64,000 nucleotides of DNA from an uncultured Bacteroidota bacterium (GTDB lineage Bacteria; Bacteroidota; Bacteroidia; Chitinophagales; Chitinophagaceae): NCBI GenBank assembly GCA_903824665.1, contig CAIJXT010000009.1, positions 186,001 through 250,000 on the forward strand, written 5' to 3'. The stretch's first letter is position 1, and each line of letters begins with the position of its first letter. Below the pieces are notes generated by a model. The model saw only the letters and a program-made list of their open reading frames with translations, was not told the origin of the DNA and made no database searches. A program made the position numbers and the translations under genes. Positions 26,110-34,652 of the stretch are shown one piece after another.

Positions 26110-26456
26110 GGAAAAAGTACCAAAAGGAAGCGCCGTGCTTTGCCCAATCGCTCCGCCGGCAAAAAAAATAGCTCTACGCTGCTATCCTTCGGCGCTAGAG
26201 GACTGCATGGCACTGGTTTGCTGCCTATGCAGTGCTGCTTATGGACAGCTGTGCAGGGTTGTTCGCTGGTATGGTTTTGGTGCTGCCGGAGCCACATCTA
26301 CGACAGCAAAAGGTGCCATCAGAGGTTGGACTTCTTTTGTACTATCAGCAGTTGGGCTGGGTGTTTTGTTGTTACTGTGTTTTAGTTTGTTGCCGCCGGT
26401 CGGGAGACCGGGAGCCGCGGTGGACGTAGTCGGAGACTAGCGCCCAACATGTTTTT
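26110..26456 (+). repeat. Repeat R2, copy c (longest copy)
   Basis: The fullest copy, from CCAAAAGGAAGCGCCG through GCTCCGCCGGCAAAAAAAAT, GCTATCCTTCGGCGCTAG, TATGGTTTTGGTGCTGCCGG and AGACTAGCGCCCAACATG. Copies a and b are its right and left parts. The upstream stretch 25790-26109 shows no gene. A 423-base open frame crosses this copy but is not preserved in copies a and b. Confidence 0.8.
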
Positions 26457-26479
26457 TAGGGAACACTACGTTTAACAGA

Positions 26480-26539
26480 GGTTTCGCAAGCGTGACGCTT
26501 GCGGGTGAAAGGTCCAAGCGGACGCTTGGACCAGGCGGG
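26480..26539 (+). repeat. 60-bp double-hairpin repeat P, copy 6
   Basis: Both hairpins are intact; two substitutions in the spacer (GGTGAAAGGT). Preceded by ACGTTTAACAGA. It ends 39 bp before the next start codon and may supply the -33 element of that gene. Confidence 0.9.
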
Positions 26540-26558
26540 TAAAAAAAACATAACTTTG
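26526..26558 (+). promoter_or_regulatory. Promoter using a TTG inside repeat P and a TAACTTTG -7 box
   Basis: TTG (26526-26528, in the right arm of hairpin 2), a 22-bp spacer, then TAACTTTG (26551-26558), a full match to TAnnTTTG. The leader before the ATG at 26579 would be about 14 bases. Confidence 0.5.
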
Positions 26559-26578
26559 ATTTCCAATCTTTACATCAT

Positions 26579-27208
26579 ATGAAAATATTATTTTTTCTAC
26601 TCCTTTTTTTTAGTGGGTACGTCCATTCGCAAACTTTTGAAAAAAACGGTTCTACCTTTCTGTTTAATGGTGCCCAATATAAATTTGGAAAAAATGCAAT
26701 AGATACTTTTGAAATTTTCGATCCCATTAGCGGTAAAAAATCAGTGCTAACCAAAAAAGGTAATCCGGAAATTTTAGAGATAAATGGAAATAAAGTATAC
26801 AAAAATATGAATATTAAATGTGACAATTTAAAAACATTCGAACAATACACATATGAATTTCTTAAAAAAAATATAAAAATAACAGATCTAACTTCTGGGG
26901 TATATTCAATCCACATATGCAATATCATTATCGATACAAATGGAAAAATAGTGTATTTTGAATACCATGGCATTAATTATACTGATGATGGAGGCTTAGT
27001 TAGGACGGTAAATGATTTTGGTGTCGATTTAGCGCCACAATTGATAAAAAATGCTCCTGAATTGATATCGTGTACTCACGAAAAACAAAGAGTTTATTCG
27101 TTCCTTCCGGAAATGATCTTTCCATATGCAATACGAATTAAAGGTGGTGATGTCCAACTTACGAAGAATCCATCTACGCCTCATCTGCATCGGGTAAGCC
27201 CCGAATAA
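26579..27208 (+). CDS. Secreted protein of unknown function
   Basis: 209 residues with a signal peptide (MKILFFLLLFFSGYVHS). The mature part opens with a short repetitive beta stretch (QTFEKNGSTFLFNGAQYKFGKNAIDTFEIFDP) and contains IIDTNGKIVYFEYHGINY and a C-terminal PYAIRIKGGDV. No family recognised. The second half loosely resembles periplasmic proteins that end in a short beta-domain like TonB C-termini, but the key motifs are absent. Clearly AT-rich compared with the flanking core genes. It is the last gene of the island, expressed from a promoter that overlaps repeat P copy 6. Confidence 0.65.
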   Translation: MKILFFLLLFFSGYVHSQTFEKNGSTFLFNGAQYKFGKNAIDTFEIFDPISGKKSVLTKKGNPEILEINGNKVYKNMNIKCDNLKTFEQYTYEFLKKNIKITDLTSGVYSIHICNIIIDTNGKIVYFEYHGINYTDDGGLVRTVNDFGVDLAPQLIKNAPELISCTHEKQRVYSFLPEMIFPYAIRIKGGDVQLTKNPSTPHLHRVSPE

Positions 27209-27674
27209 ATTATGCTTCGCTATTCCAATATGTTTTGGTAGTTGTTCAGTGTTTTACTCTTTCACGAAATGAGACATCGATTCCTCGATATTACGTCAGG
27301 TAATTCCCCCCACTGGTCGAAGGGTCTCCGTTCGTCCTAATATCTGTAAGCGTCCCGATTTCGAGTATACCGAATGAAAATTATTGATAAAAGTTCTACA
27401 AACAAAAGCAGAGAAGCATCGCCGCTCACTCTATTTAGGCTTTGTTGCCGCTTCCGGGCGCGGCTAATATGAAATGCATCAATTAAAATACCGCCCTGAA
27501 ACGCATTGCATAAATCTCATACACTTCCTAAAAACTTGCCACTTTTGACCCTCCACATTTACCTTCCTGAAATCATAGTACATTTCAGGCCAAACCTGCT
27601 ACCATGGCGCAAAGAAATTTTTATGATAAGCGCGTAGGTGTATATCATACTACGAAAAACGAAGGGGAGTTTAC
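27209..27674. other. Non-coding stretch at the right end of the island
   Basis: No supportable gene, RNA or hairpin with a T tract was seen. Sequences such as GGCTTTGTTGCCGCTTCCGG suggest eroded mobile or repeat DNA, but nothing can be identified. Confidence 0.4.
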
Positions 27675-27856
27675 GCGAATGAGCGCAGTGCTCGGGTCGA
27701 GTGGTTTACCACCCCAGCTGTAAAAAACGGCTGCGCCTTTTTTACAGCATCCTCCCGCTGAAGGGCGGGACAGGCTCTCCTTGAAAAAAGGCCATGCCTA
27801 TCGGCAGGTAAAAGGGGAGTTTTCCTTCTCGAATGAGCGCTGTGCTCTGGTCGAGG
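27675..27856 (+). repeat. Repeat R3, right copy (island boundary)
   Basis: Same orientation as 21639-21771: CGAATGAGCGC...GGGTCGAG, TTTACCACCCCAGCTGTAAA, a hairpin ending TTTTTTACAGC, a GC-rich hairpin, then GGGGAGTTTTCCTTCTCGA and ATGAGCGC...GGTCGAGG. It carries about 43 extra bases (from CAGGCTCTCC to GGCAGGTAAAA) relative to the left copy. Confidence 0.8.
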
Positions 27857-28014
27857 CTGTCGGTGAGGTATAACTATTTTTTGAGGGGTAGCAGTGATGG
27901 TGTGGTGCCAAGTTGAAAAACAGTATGATGTAAATTGTGAACAACGTGTGGGTGGGTGGGTGCGGTAATTGTAGGTGGTGCGGATAAGCAATCAAAATTT
28001 GCTAATTTTAGAAA

Positions 28015-28941
28015 ATGAAAATCAAGACGCGCGCATTCGTCTATTTGCTGGCCGGCATTACTATAGGTGCTGTATCGGTGATAGGCATTGCATCTAAAAA
28101 AATAGACCCTTCGACAACTGCGGTAGAGATGTCGCCAGAGGGTCGTCCGCAATACAAATGGCATGCACCGGGGTTGCCTGCATCGATAGATTTTTGTGGA
28201 GAGTCTGTGCCGCTGGATAAGTGGGAAGTGAAGGAAAAACTGGATCGCGAGGTGCTTGTGAACTCGTACCTCCACGGTACACAATTGTTTATTCTGAAAC
28301 TGTCGGGCAGGTACTTCCCGATAATAGAAGAGCGGCTGCGGGCCAATAATATGCCTGATGACCTGAAGTATGTGTGTGTAGCAGAAAGCGCGCTGCAACA
28401 GAATGCATGGTCGGGGGTGGGTGCTGCCAGTTTCTGGCAATTTATGAAGGACACCGGCCCGGCATATGGTCTGGAAATAAATGATGAAGTGGATGAGCGT
28501 TTTCATGTGGTAAAAGCAACAGATGCTGCGTGCAAGTATTTCAAAGCTGCGTACGAAAAATTCGGATCGTGGACGGCTGCTGCGGCATCGTATAACTGCG
28601 GTATGGCGGGTTATATGAAGCAGGCTGATTTTCAGCAATCGAACAATTATTATGAGCTGATTTTCCCTGAAGAAACAAACCGGTATGTGTTTCGGATACT
28701 TGCCTTCAAGCACCTGCTGACCAACGCCAGAAAATTTGGGATGATTGTAGAACCGGGAGAGGAATACAAACCGCTCAAATACCGTACTGTAACGGTGGAT
28801 AAGACGATAGTGAACCTTACAGAATTTGCAAAAGCTAACAATACCACCTACAAGATGCTGAAGATCTACAATCCGTGGTTGCGTGATCATAAACTGACTG
28901 TAAAGGGTGGCAAAACATACGAAATTCAGTTGCCTATGTAG
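28015..28941 (+). CDS. Lytic murein transglycosylase (Slt/MltD-like) with degenerate LysM
   Basis: 308 residues, with an N-terminal signal peptide or anchor (MKIKTRAFVYLLAGITIGAVSVIGIAS). The SLT domain (~85-225) shows the catalytic Glu in CVAESAL near residue 123, the AASFWQFM motif (equivalent of GLWQF) and AAAASYNCGM (equivalent of AYNAG). The C-terminal ~55 residues (NLTEFAKANNTTYKMLKIYNPWL ... GKTYEIQLP) fit a LysM-like peptidoglycan-binding module. It cleaves the MurNAc-GlcNAc bond of peptidoglycan with formation of 1,6-anhydroMurNAc. It stands alone between the island and the penicillin-acylase gene, 91 bp upstream of the latter on the same strand. Confidence 0.9.
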   Translation: MKIKTRAFVYLLAGITIGAVSVIGIASKKIDPSTTAVEMSPEGRPQYKWHAPGLPASIDFCGESVPLDKWEVKEKLDREVLVNSYLHGTQLFILKLSGRYFPIIEERLRANNMPDDLKYVCVAESALQQNAWSGVGAASFWQFMKDTGPAYGLEINDEVDERFHVVKATDAACKYFKAAYEKFGSWTAAAASYNCGMAGYMKQADFQQSNNYYELIFPEETNRYVFRILAFKHLLTNARKFGMIVEPGEEYKPLKYRTVTVDKTIVNLTEFAKANNTTYKMLKIYNPWLRDHKLTVKGGKTYEIQLPM

Positions 28942-29032
28942 GCATAGCCGATTAGTGTGCTCTGTAAACAAGCCAGTATACCTTCGACCATTTTAAAACC
29001 GCTCTTAACGGTCAATAACAACCAAAAAGACC

Positions 29033-31453
29033 ATGACAATAACAACAAAAAGACGGCGATGGGGCGGGTATGTGATTATCATCATCACAACGGTTGTGAT
29101 CAGACTGCTAGACCAACCGCATGGTGACCTTCCGGCAATAGGAAAATTATTGGATCCGGTAAACGGCTGTCTGGCCAATGCGGAACGGACAACGAGAGAT
29201 TTTGGGAGCGCGAAGAAAATAGCGCAACTACAGGGCAACGCATCTGTGATGTATGACGAGCGGCTGGTGCCCCACATCAGGGCGGTATCTGACCATGATC
29301 TGTACTTTCTGCAGGGATATATACATGCCAGCTTCAGGCTATGGCAAATGGATATGCAGACACGTGCGGCTGCAGGCCGCGTGAGTGAAGTAGTGGGTGA
29401 AAAAACATTTGAGTATGACCGGAAACAACGCCGGAAAGGCATGCTGTACGCAGCTGAGCGATCGCTGGCGGCGGCTGAAGCGGATAGCAGAACCAAGGTA
29501 ATGCTGGACGCCTATACGGAAGGTGTGAACGCCTTTATAGGCACGCTATCGTATGGGGACTATCCGCTGGAATACAAACTAATGAGTTTTGCCCCGGAGC
29601 CGTGGACAAACCTGAAGTGTGTGCTAATGCTGAAGTATATGGCTGACGACCTGTCGGGCAAGACGGATGACATAGCACACTCTTACCTGAGGACTGTGTT
29701 GCCGGCGGAGGACTTTGACCTGCTGTACCCGGACAAGATAAGCGGCAGCACCCCGGTGATACCCAGGGGTACCGCCTACCCTACGAGAACGCTGCCTGAA
29801 ATTGCAGCCCCGGCAGATAGTATCGCCTTCCCGAGCTACCGCAGCAGTGATTTTGGAGAACGAAGTGAAAGCGGGAAGGGCAGTAATAACTGGGCTCTGG
29901 GGCCATCTAAAACAGCGTCTGGCGCGGCGATACTGTGCAACGACCCACATCTGGCACTGAACCTGCCCTCGGTGTGGTTTGAGGTGCAGCTAACGGGAAA
30001 AGACATGAATGTATATGGCGCATCTATGCCGGGAGCACCGGGTGTAGTGATAGGGTTTAACGACAGCCTGACGTGGGGACTGACCAACAACTACCGTGAC
30101 GTAAAAGACTTCTACCAGATATATGGCGCGGAAGGTGATGCCAGCAGTTATATGTTTGGTGGCGAACGCAGGAAATTTGACCTGCGCATAGAGGAGATAA
30201 AGATAAAAGGCAAGCCGACATTCAATGACACTATGCGCTATACGCTGCACGGGCCGGTAATGTATGACGAACACTATAACGAAAAGGGCAGCCTGAAAAA
30301 CACGCTGGCAGTGAGCTGGATGGGACACCGCGGCAGCAATGAACTGCTGGCGATCTATATGCTGAACAGGGCGCGGGGGTATACTGAATTTGTAGACGCA
30401 ATATTGCATTTTGAGTGCCCGGCACAAAACATAATATATGCCGACAGGCGTGGCAATATAGCATTGTGGGGACAGGGGCAATATGTAAACAAATGGAAGG
30501 GTCAGGGTAAGTATGTGATGAACGGAAGTGACAGCGCAACACTGTGGCGTGAACTGATACCCATGAACGAAAACCCACATACACTGAACCCTGAAACGGG
30601 TTTCCTGAGTTCTGCCAACCAAAACGTGACGGACAGCAGCTATGGGTACTGGTACAATGGGGATTTTACAGAACTGCGCGCCTGGCGCATAAACGATGTG
30701 CTAGGCGGGATGCAGCATGCCACGGTGGAGGACATGTTTGGTCTGCAAAACGATAACTACTCTGTGCTGGCATCGAAAACGCTTCCGCTGATGCTGTGGT
30801 ACTGTAAGGATGTAAACAGCAAGTACCTGGACACACTGCGCCAATGGGACTATAGGCTGACCATGAACGGCACGGCGGCTACTATATACCAACTGTGGTG
30901 GCGCAATCTGTACTCGGACATCTGGAAAGATGAATTTTCGGCGGTGCCGGGGTATGTGATACCGCTGCCAGAGCGGACGATGCAATTGATGCTGGCCGAC
31001 AGCACACTGAAGTATTACGACAGTAAACGAACAGCAAAAAAAGAGGTGCTGCGGGATATGGTATTGCGTAGCCTGAAGGAAACAACTGACAGCCTGCAAC
31101 AACTGGAAAAAAGCTATGGTCTGGCATGGTACCGGTCTAAAAACACGTCGGCCACGCACCTGACGAAGATAGCGGCGTTCAGCTACGACAGCCTGAAAAC
31201 AGGTGGATGGGGCAATACGGTAAATGCCATGAAGGGCGGACATGGCCCATCGTGGAGGATGGTGGTAGAAATGGGCAAGGAAATAGAAGCGTGGGGGGTG
31301 TATCCGGGTGGACAGTCGGGTAACCCGGGCAGCAAGTATTATGCTGACTACCTGCAAAACTGGGTGGAGGGAAAATATTATAAGCTAGTTTTCCTGCCCG
31401 GCACACAGGCTGCAGACAAGAGGATAAAATATACGTGGGCAATAAACAAGTAA
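29033..31453 (+). CDS. Penicillin acylase family N-terminal-nucleophile hydrolase
   Basis: 806 residues with an N-terminal membrane segment (WGGYVIIIITTVVIRLL). The layout is that of penicillin G acylase and acyl-homoserine-lactone acylases: an alpha chain (~35-265), a linker, then the beta chain, which starts at the Ser of GKGSNNWALGPSKTASG near residue 283, the autocatalytic cleavage site and nucleophile. Further family features are LCNDPHLALNLPSVWFEVQL and GQSGNPGSKYYADYLQNW near the end. It hydrolyses an amide bond of an acylated substrate in the periplasm; whether that is a beta-lactam, an acyl-homoserine lactone or a peptide cannot be told. It is followed after 9 bp by a small membrane protein gene, so the two are cotranscribed. 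Confidence 0.92.
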   Translation: MTITTKRRRWGGYVIIIITTVVIRLLDQPHGDLPAIGKLLDPVNGCLANAERTTRDFGSAKKIAQLQGNASVMYDERLVPHIRAVSDHDLYFLQGYIHASFRLWQMDMQTRAAAGRVSEVVGEKTFEYDRKQRRKGMLYAAERSLAAAEADSRTKVMLDAYTEGVNAFIGTLSYGDYPLEYKLMSFAPEPWTNLKCVLMLKYMADDLSGKTDDIAHSYLRTVLPAEDFDLLYPDKISGSTPVIPRGTAYPTRTLPEIAAPADSIAFPSYRSSDFGERSESGKGSNNWALGPSKTASGAAILCNDPHLALNLPSVWFEVQLTGKDMNVYGASMPGAPGVVIGFNDSLTWGLTNNYRDVKDFYQIYGAEGDASSYMFGGERRKFDLRIEEIKIKGKPTFNDTMRYTLHGPVMYDEHYNEKGSLKNTLAVSWMGHRGSNELLAIYMLNRARGYTEFVDAILHFECPAQNIIYADRRGNIALWGQGQYVNKWKGQGKYVMNGSDSATLWRELIPMNENPHTLNPETGFLSSANQNVTDSSYGYWYNGDFTELRAWRINDVLGGMQHATVEDMFGLQNDNYSVLASKTLPLMLWYCKDVNSKYLDTLRQWDYRLTMNGTAATIYQLWWRNLYSDIWKDEFSAVPGYVIPLPERTMQLMLADSTLKYYDSKRTAKKEVLRDMVLRSLKETTDSLQQLEKSYGLAWYRSKNTSATHLTKIAAFSYDSLKTGGWGNTVNAMKGGHGPSWRMVVEMGKEIEAWGVYPGGQSGNPGSKYYADYLQNWVEGKYYKLVFLPGTQAADKRIKYTWAINK

Positions 31454-31462
31454 CACGACAAC

Positions 31463-31801
31463 ATGAAGCTGATCATTACAATTGTATCAATTGCCGTTCT
31501 TTCAGGAGTGGTGTCGTTGTTTGCCCCATGGTGGTCGGTGGCACTGGTGTCGTTTGTAGTGTCGTTGCTACTGGTGCAGCGGCCAGGAAGATCGTTCGTG
31601 GCAGGATTTGCCGGGGCGGGTTTGTGGTGGCTGGTGGCAGCACTATACCGCGATATACCCAACGACCACCTACTCTCGGGACGTATGGCGCAACTGTTTC
31701 ATTTGCCCAATGGAGGTGCGTTTATAGCAATAACCGTGGTGGTTGGAGGGCTGATAGGTGGGCTGGGCGCATGGGCTGGCGGACAGCTAAAAAAACCATG
31801 A
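31463..31801 (+). CDS. Small membrane protein, cotranscribed with the penicillin acylase homologue
   Basis: 112 residues, with about four hydrophobic helices (IITIVSIAVLSGVVSLFAPWW, VALVSFVVSLLLV, FVAGFAGAGLWWLVAAL, AFIAITVVVGGLIGGLGAWAGG) and a short basic end (QLKKP). No motif beyond hydrophobicity. The start is 9 bp after the acylase stop codon. Probably an inner-membrane protein; function unknown. A hairpin about 150 bp downstream may end the transcript. Confidence 0.75.
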   Translation: MKLIITIVSIAVLSGVVSLFAPWWSVALVSFVVSLLLVQRPGRSFVAGFAGAGLWWLVAALYRDIPNDHLLSGRMAQLFHLPNGGAFIAITVVVGGLIGGLGAWAGGQLKKP

Positions 31802-31948
31802 GTGCAGACACAAGGAAAAAGCAAACAAGACTCGCTGACAACTACCAGGTACATCAAAAATATGAACTGCTGTAAAAACACTAACTTTGCGATGGTGCCA
31901 AACCTCGGAGCTGCAAAGGGTAAGCAATTACTTGTCTTGCAGCAACAG

Positions 31949-31976
31949 CAATGCCCCGGCGAAAGTTGGGGCATTG
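31949..31976 (+). terminator. Hairpin after the acylase operon
   Basis: CAATGCCCC (31949-31957) pairs with GGGGCATTG (31968-31976) across a 10-base loop, followed by TCATTTTC. It lies between the acylase operon and the lipoprotein gene at 32053. Reading the next gene from an ATG at 31951 would put coding sequence across this hairpin, which argues against that start. Confidence 0.65.
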
Positions 31977-32052
31977 TCATTTTCGGCCCGTACACGGGAA
32001 TCAGTGGTTGAATTCAATTATTTTGTTCATGATTTTGCCGGCAAGCCTCAAA

Positions 32053-32490
32053 ATGAAAAATCCCAGTGCGGCTAAACTGCTATTATTTTTGCTGCTCGCG
32101 GGTAGTTGCGATAGTTTGCCATCAGGCAAAAACAGCGCAAAATCGGTATATGAGCCGGTAGCCATAACGCCTGAAGTATGTGCTGAAATCCATGTCAATG
32201 GTGGGTGGGAACTTGTAAATATCAGAACTGAAGGCAAAAATCACAAACCAGATAAACCAGTCAGGTTAACGATATCTGAATGCACATTCGCGAAACATGT
32301 ATATGAGGATGCCTCGCAACATACTGATACATTCAGCCTATTCCGCGTAATAGAGTTCTGTGCAGATTATCAGCTGGTATATAAGAATGACTCTATAGCA
32401 TGTATTAATTTCAGGAAGGATACGATGGTGGTTGGCGCCTGTAATAATTATGAGGAAACCAGATACTATTACAAACGCATCAGGTTATAA
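32053..32490 (+). CDS. Small lipoprotein of unknown function
   Basis: 145 residues from the ATG at 32053 (MKNPSAAKLLLFLLLAGSC); the lipobox LLAGSC marks it as a lipoprotein. The mature part is a small beta-rich domain (NGGWELVNIRTEGKNHKPDKPVRLTIS ... FCADYQLVYKNDSIACINFRKDT), loosely like lipocalin-type lipoproteins of Bacteroidota (WxL...F...Y), but I cannot assign a family. It stands alone, with a hairpin upstream. Confidence 0.65.
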   Translation: MKNPSAAKLLLFLLLAGSCDSLPSGKNSAKSVYEPVAITPEVCAEIHVNGGWELVNIRTEGKNHKPDKPVRLTISECTFAKHVYEDASQHTDTFSLFRVIEFCADYQLVYKNDSIACINFRKDTMVVGACNNYEETRYYYKRIRL

Positions 32491-32876
32491 CGCGTTGTTC
32501 TTTGTTAGCCACATTGCGTATGGAACATCGGGAATACATTTCTCCGATGGCGGTAGCCGCAATCTTATGACTACTTTTTTCATTCCTGAAAAAACAGGTG
32601 AACCGGCGCGTTGCATTCAAGCAAAAATCATACCTCCATGGAAATACGCTAGGGAAAACCAGCCAAAGAGCTGCATTTTTAACTGTCAGTAAATATTTTT
32701 GTTTTTTCCTTTAATGATACTCGTATTTATTTTATAATATATGCTTCAGATAGGGTAAAAGCGAAATTTATTTCATAAATTGCTGTTAACTTTACTATAA
32801 CCTACCTACCTGTCACTAATATAGCCCTATTCTGACATCCGAAAACACTGTTACAAAACTATACAACAACCAAAAT
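32491..32876. other. Non-coding stretch upstream of the Ig-like/T9SS gene
   Basis: No credible gene. TAACTTTA at 32787-32794 is a one-mismatch fit to the -7 consensus and would give a leader of about 80 bases for the gene at 32877. Nothing else was seen. Confidence 0.4.
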
Positions 32877-34565
32877 ATGAAAAAAGTACTTTTACTTTTA
32901 TTAATGGCTATTAGTAGTGCCGCCATAGGCCAAACCGGCACTTACATGTTCTCCCGGTCCATAGGCACCTACACATCCATAGCGGGTGGTACAGGCACTA
33001 TTGCAACAACAACTATAAGTGCTGAAGATGCAGTTCAGACTGCTATTCCGATCGGTTTTACATTCACCTATTGCGGTACAAATTACACCCAGCTTTCCGC
33101 TTCCTCCAACGGATGGTTGTCTCTTGCGAATGCAGCAACAGTTAACTATCACTCTTTTGCAAATCACCTTTATGCGGCGTCACCACCTACTGAGCCTACG
33201 GGCAGCCTTGCCGCTATTGGCAATGGTGTAGGGCTCATAATGCCGTTCTGGGACGACCTGAAAGGCAATGGTTCTGTGTCGCCTGCGGTACCCAACGCAA
33301 CTGCTTACTATCAGACGGCAGGAACATCGCCCACCCGGGTTTTCACCTTCCAATGGGGCACCCCAGCTATTCCATGGCATAGCTATCTCGGCTTTGGAGA
33401 TGGTACTTTTCAGGTGAAACTATATGAGACCTCGGGCGTTATTGAATTTGTATATGGTTTTAGCACCTATTCCGCTAAAACAGCAACGATTGGTATCTGC
33501 AACAGCACCTCTGACTATCATACGTTGCAAACAGAGGCTTCAACAAGCCCTTCACCCACTCCTTTCTACTACTCAATAGACACTACTCCGGCACTAAATA
33601 CAGTGATGGAGTGGGCACCACCCTGCCCTACCCCACCTGCACCAAACACCGGTACAGACATCTTTTGCCAGGGTAGTACTACTACGCTTTCTAATCCAGG
33701 CCCTGGTGGCACATGGAGCAGCAGCAGTGTTAGCGTTGCAACCGTGGGGTCATCAACAGGGGTTGTAGCAGGTGTAGCCGGTGGCATCACAAATATTTCT
33801 TATAAACTGAGCCCTGGCTGTTTTGCGATCACTACAGTTACTGTAAATCCGTTGCCAGATACTATCGCAGGTCTGGGTTCGGTATGCGAAGGGAACAACC
33901 TTACATTGTCTAACGCAACAGCTGCAGGTACATGGAGCAGCTCTGTGACGACTGTTGGTACGATTTCAACAACCGGTATTTTTTCGGGAATCGCAGCAGG
34001 CACCACTACTATTAGCTACACACTACCAACGACATGTGCGCGTACCAGAGATGTAACTGTAAATCCACAGCCATTGATTACGGGATCTACGATAGCTTGT
34101 ATTGGCGACACGACTGTAATAGCATGTGTGATACCATCGGGAACATGGGCCAGCGGCAATATAACGAGAGCAACAATAGATGTTTCCGGCAATGTGATAG
34201 GTGTATCTCTTGGAACAGTGATTATGACCTACACAGCACCGTCGGGCTGCCGCGACACAATGCTGATGACGGTAGGTACCGACTGCACAGATGGTGTGAA
34301 AGGCGTGTCGGCATGGGGTAATAAATTAAATGTGTACCCGCACCCAACAAATGGTGATTTTTATATGTCTTTACCTAATACGGGGACTGCTGAGATTACA
34401 ATATCTGATTTGTATGGCAAAATTGTGACCAGCAAAACCGTTACCGGCATAGAAGGTGAGAAGGTACATTTTTCTGAAAGTGGCAAGCTGGCACCGGGAA
34501 ATTATATTTTGAAATTGGTGTCAGGGGAACTGGTGTTGGTGAATAAACTCTCGATTATTAAGTAA
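32877..34565 (+). CDS. Secreted Ig-like (BIG2) repeat protein with T9SS type A sorting domain
   Basis: 562 residues. Signal peptide MKKVLLLLLMAISSAAIGQ. Residues ~20-245 form a beta-sandwich domain (IPIGFTFTYCGTNYTQLSASSNGWLSLA; VGLIMPFWDDLKGNG; RVFTFQWG; FQVKLYETSGVIEFVYG) of the kind often found at the head of Bacteroidota surface proteins. About three BIG2-like units follow (~255-465: FCQGSTTTLSNPGPGGTWSSSS, VCEGNNLTLSNATAAGTWSSS, ACIGDTTVIACVIPSGTWASG). The end (LNVYPHPTNGDFYMSL ... LAPGNYILKLVSGEL) is a type A sorting domain. Surface exposed. A hairpin terminator lies directly after it, and a type B cargo gene follows on the same strand. Confidence 0.88.
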   Translation: MKKVLLLLLMAISSAAIGQTGTYMFSRSIGTYTSIAGGTGTIATTTISAEDAVQTAIPIGFTFTYCGTNYTQLSASSNGWLSLANAATVNYHSFANHLYAASPPTEPTGSLAAIGNGVGLIMPFWDDLKGNGSVSPAVPNATAYYQTAGTSPTRVFTFQWGTPAIPWHSYLGFGDGTFQVKLYETSGVIEFVYGFSTYSAKTATIGICNSTSDYHTLQTEASTSPSPTPFYYSIDTTPALNTVMEWAPPCPTPPAPNTGTDIFCQGSTTTLSNPGPGGTWSSSSVSVATVGSSTGVVAGVAGGITNISYKLSPGCFAITTVTVNPLPDTIAGLGSVCEGNNLTLSNATAAGTWSSSVTTVGTISTTGIFSGIAAGTTTISYTLPTTCARTRDVTVNPQPLITGSTIACIGDTTVIACVIPSGTWASGNITRATIDVSGNVIGVSLGTVIMTYTAPSGCRDTMLMTVGTDCTDGVKGVSAWGNKLNVYPHPTNGDFYMSLPNTGTAEITISDLYGKIVTSKTVTGIEGEKVHFSESGKLAPGNYILKLVSGELVLVNKLSIIK

Positions 34566-34571
34566 GCAACC

Positions 34572-34604
34572 GCAATAAACCATTTCACCTGTTTTATTGC
34601 TTTT
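34572..34604 (+). terminator. Terminator of the Ig-like/T9SS gene
   Basis: GCAATAAAC (34572-34580) pairs with GTTTTATTGC (34591-34600) with one bulge, followed by TTTT. It lies 6 bp past the stop codon. Confidence 0.65.
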
Positions 34605-34652
34605 GCAAAAATGAGCAACAACCCAAAAGATTCAAAGTAAATAACGTAAGAC

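Noticed and set aside
22475..26539. Repeat P as integron attC sites
   Set aside because: Length and placement fit, but P forms two successive hairpins, not one imperfect stem with GTTRRRY/RYYYAAC cores, and no integrase is present. Kept as an unexplained element.
27874..28971. 365-codon open frame antisense to the lytic transglycosylase gene
   Set aside because: The plus strand encodes a clear transglycosylase with catalytic motifs; the antisense frame has no family features.
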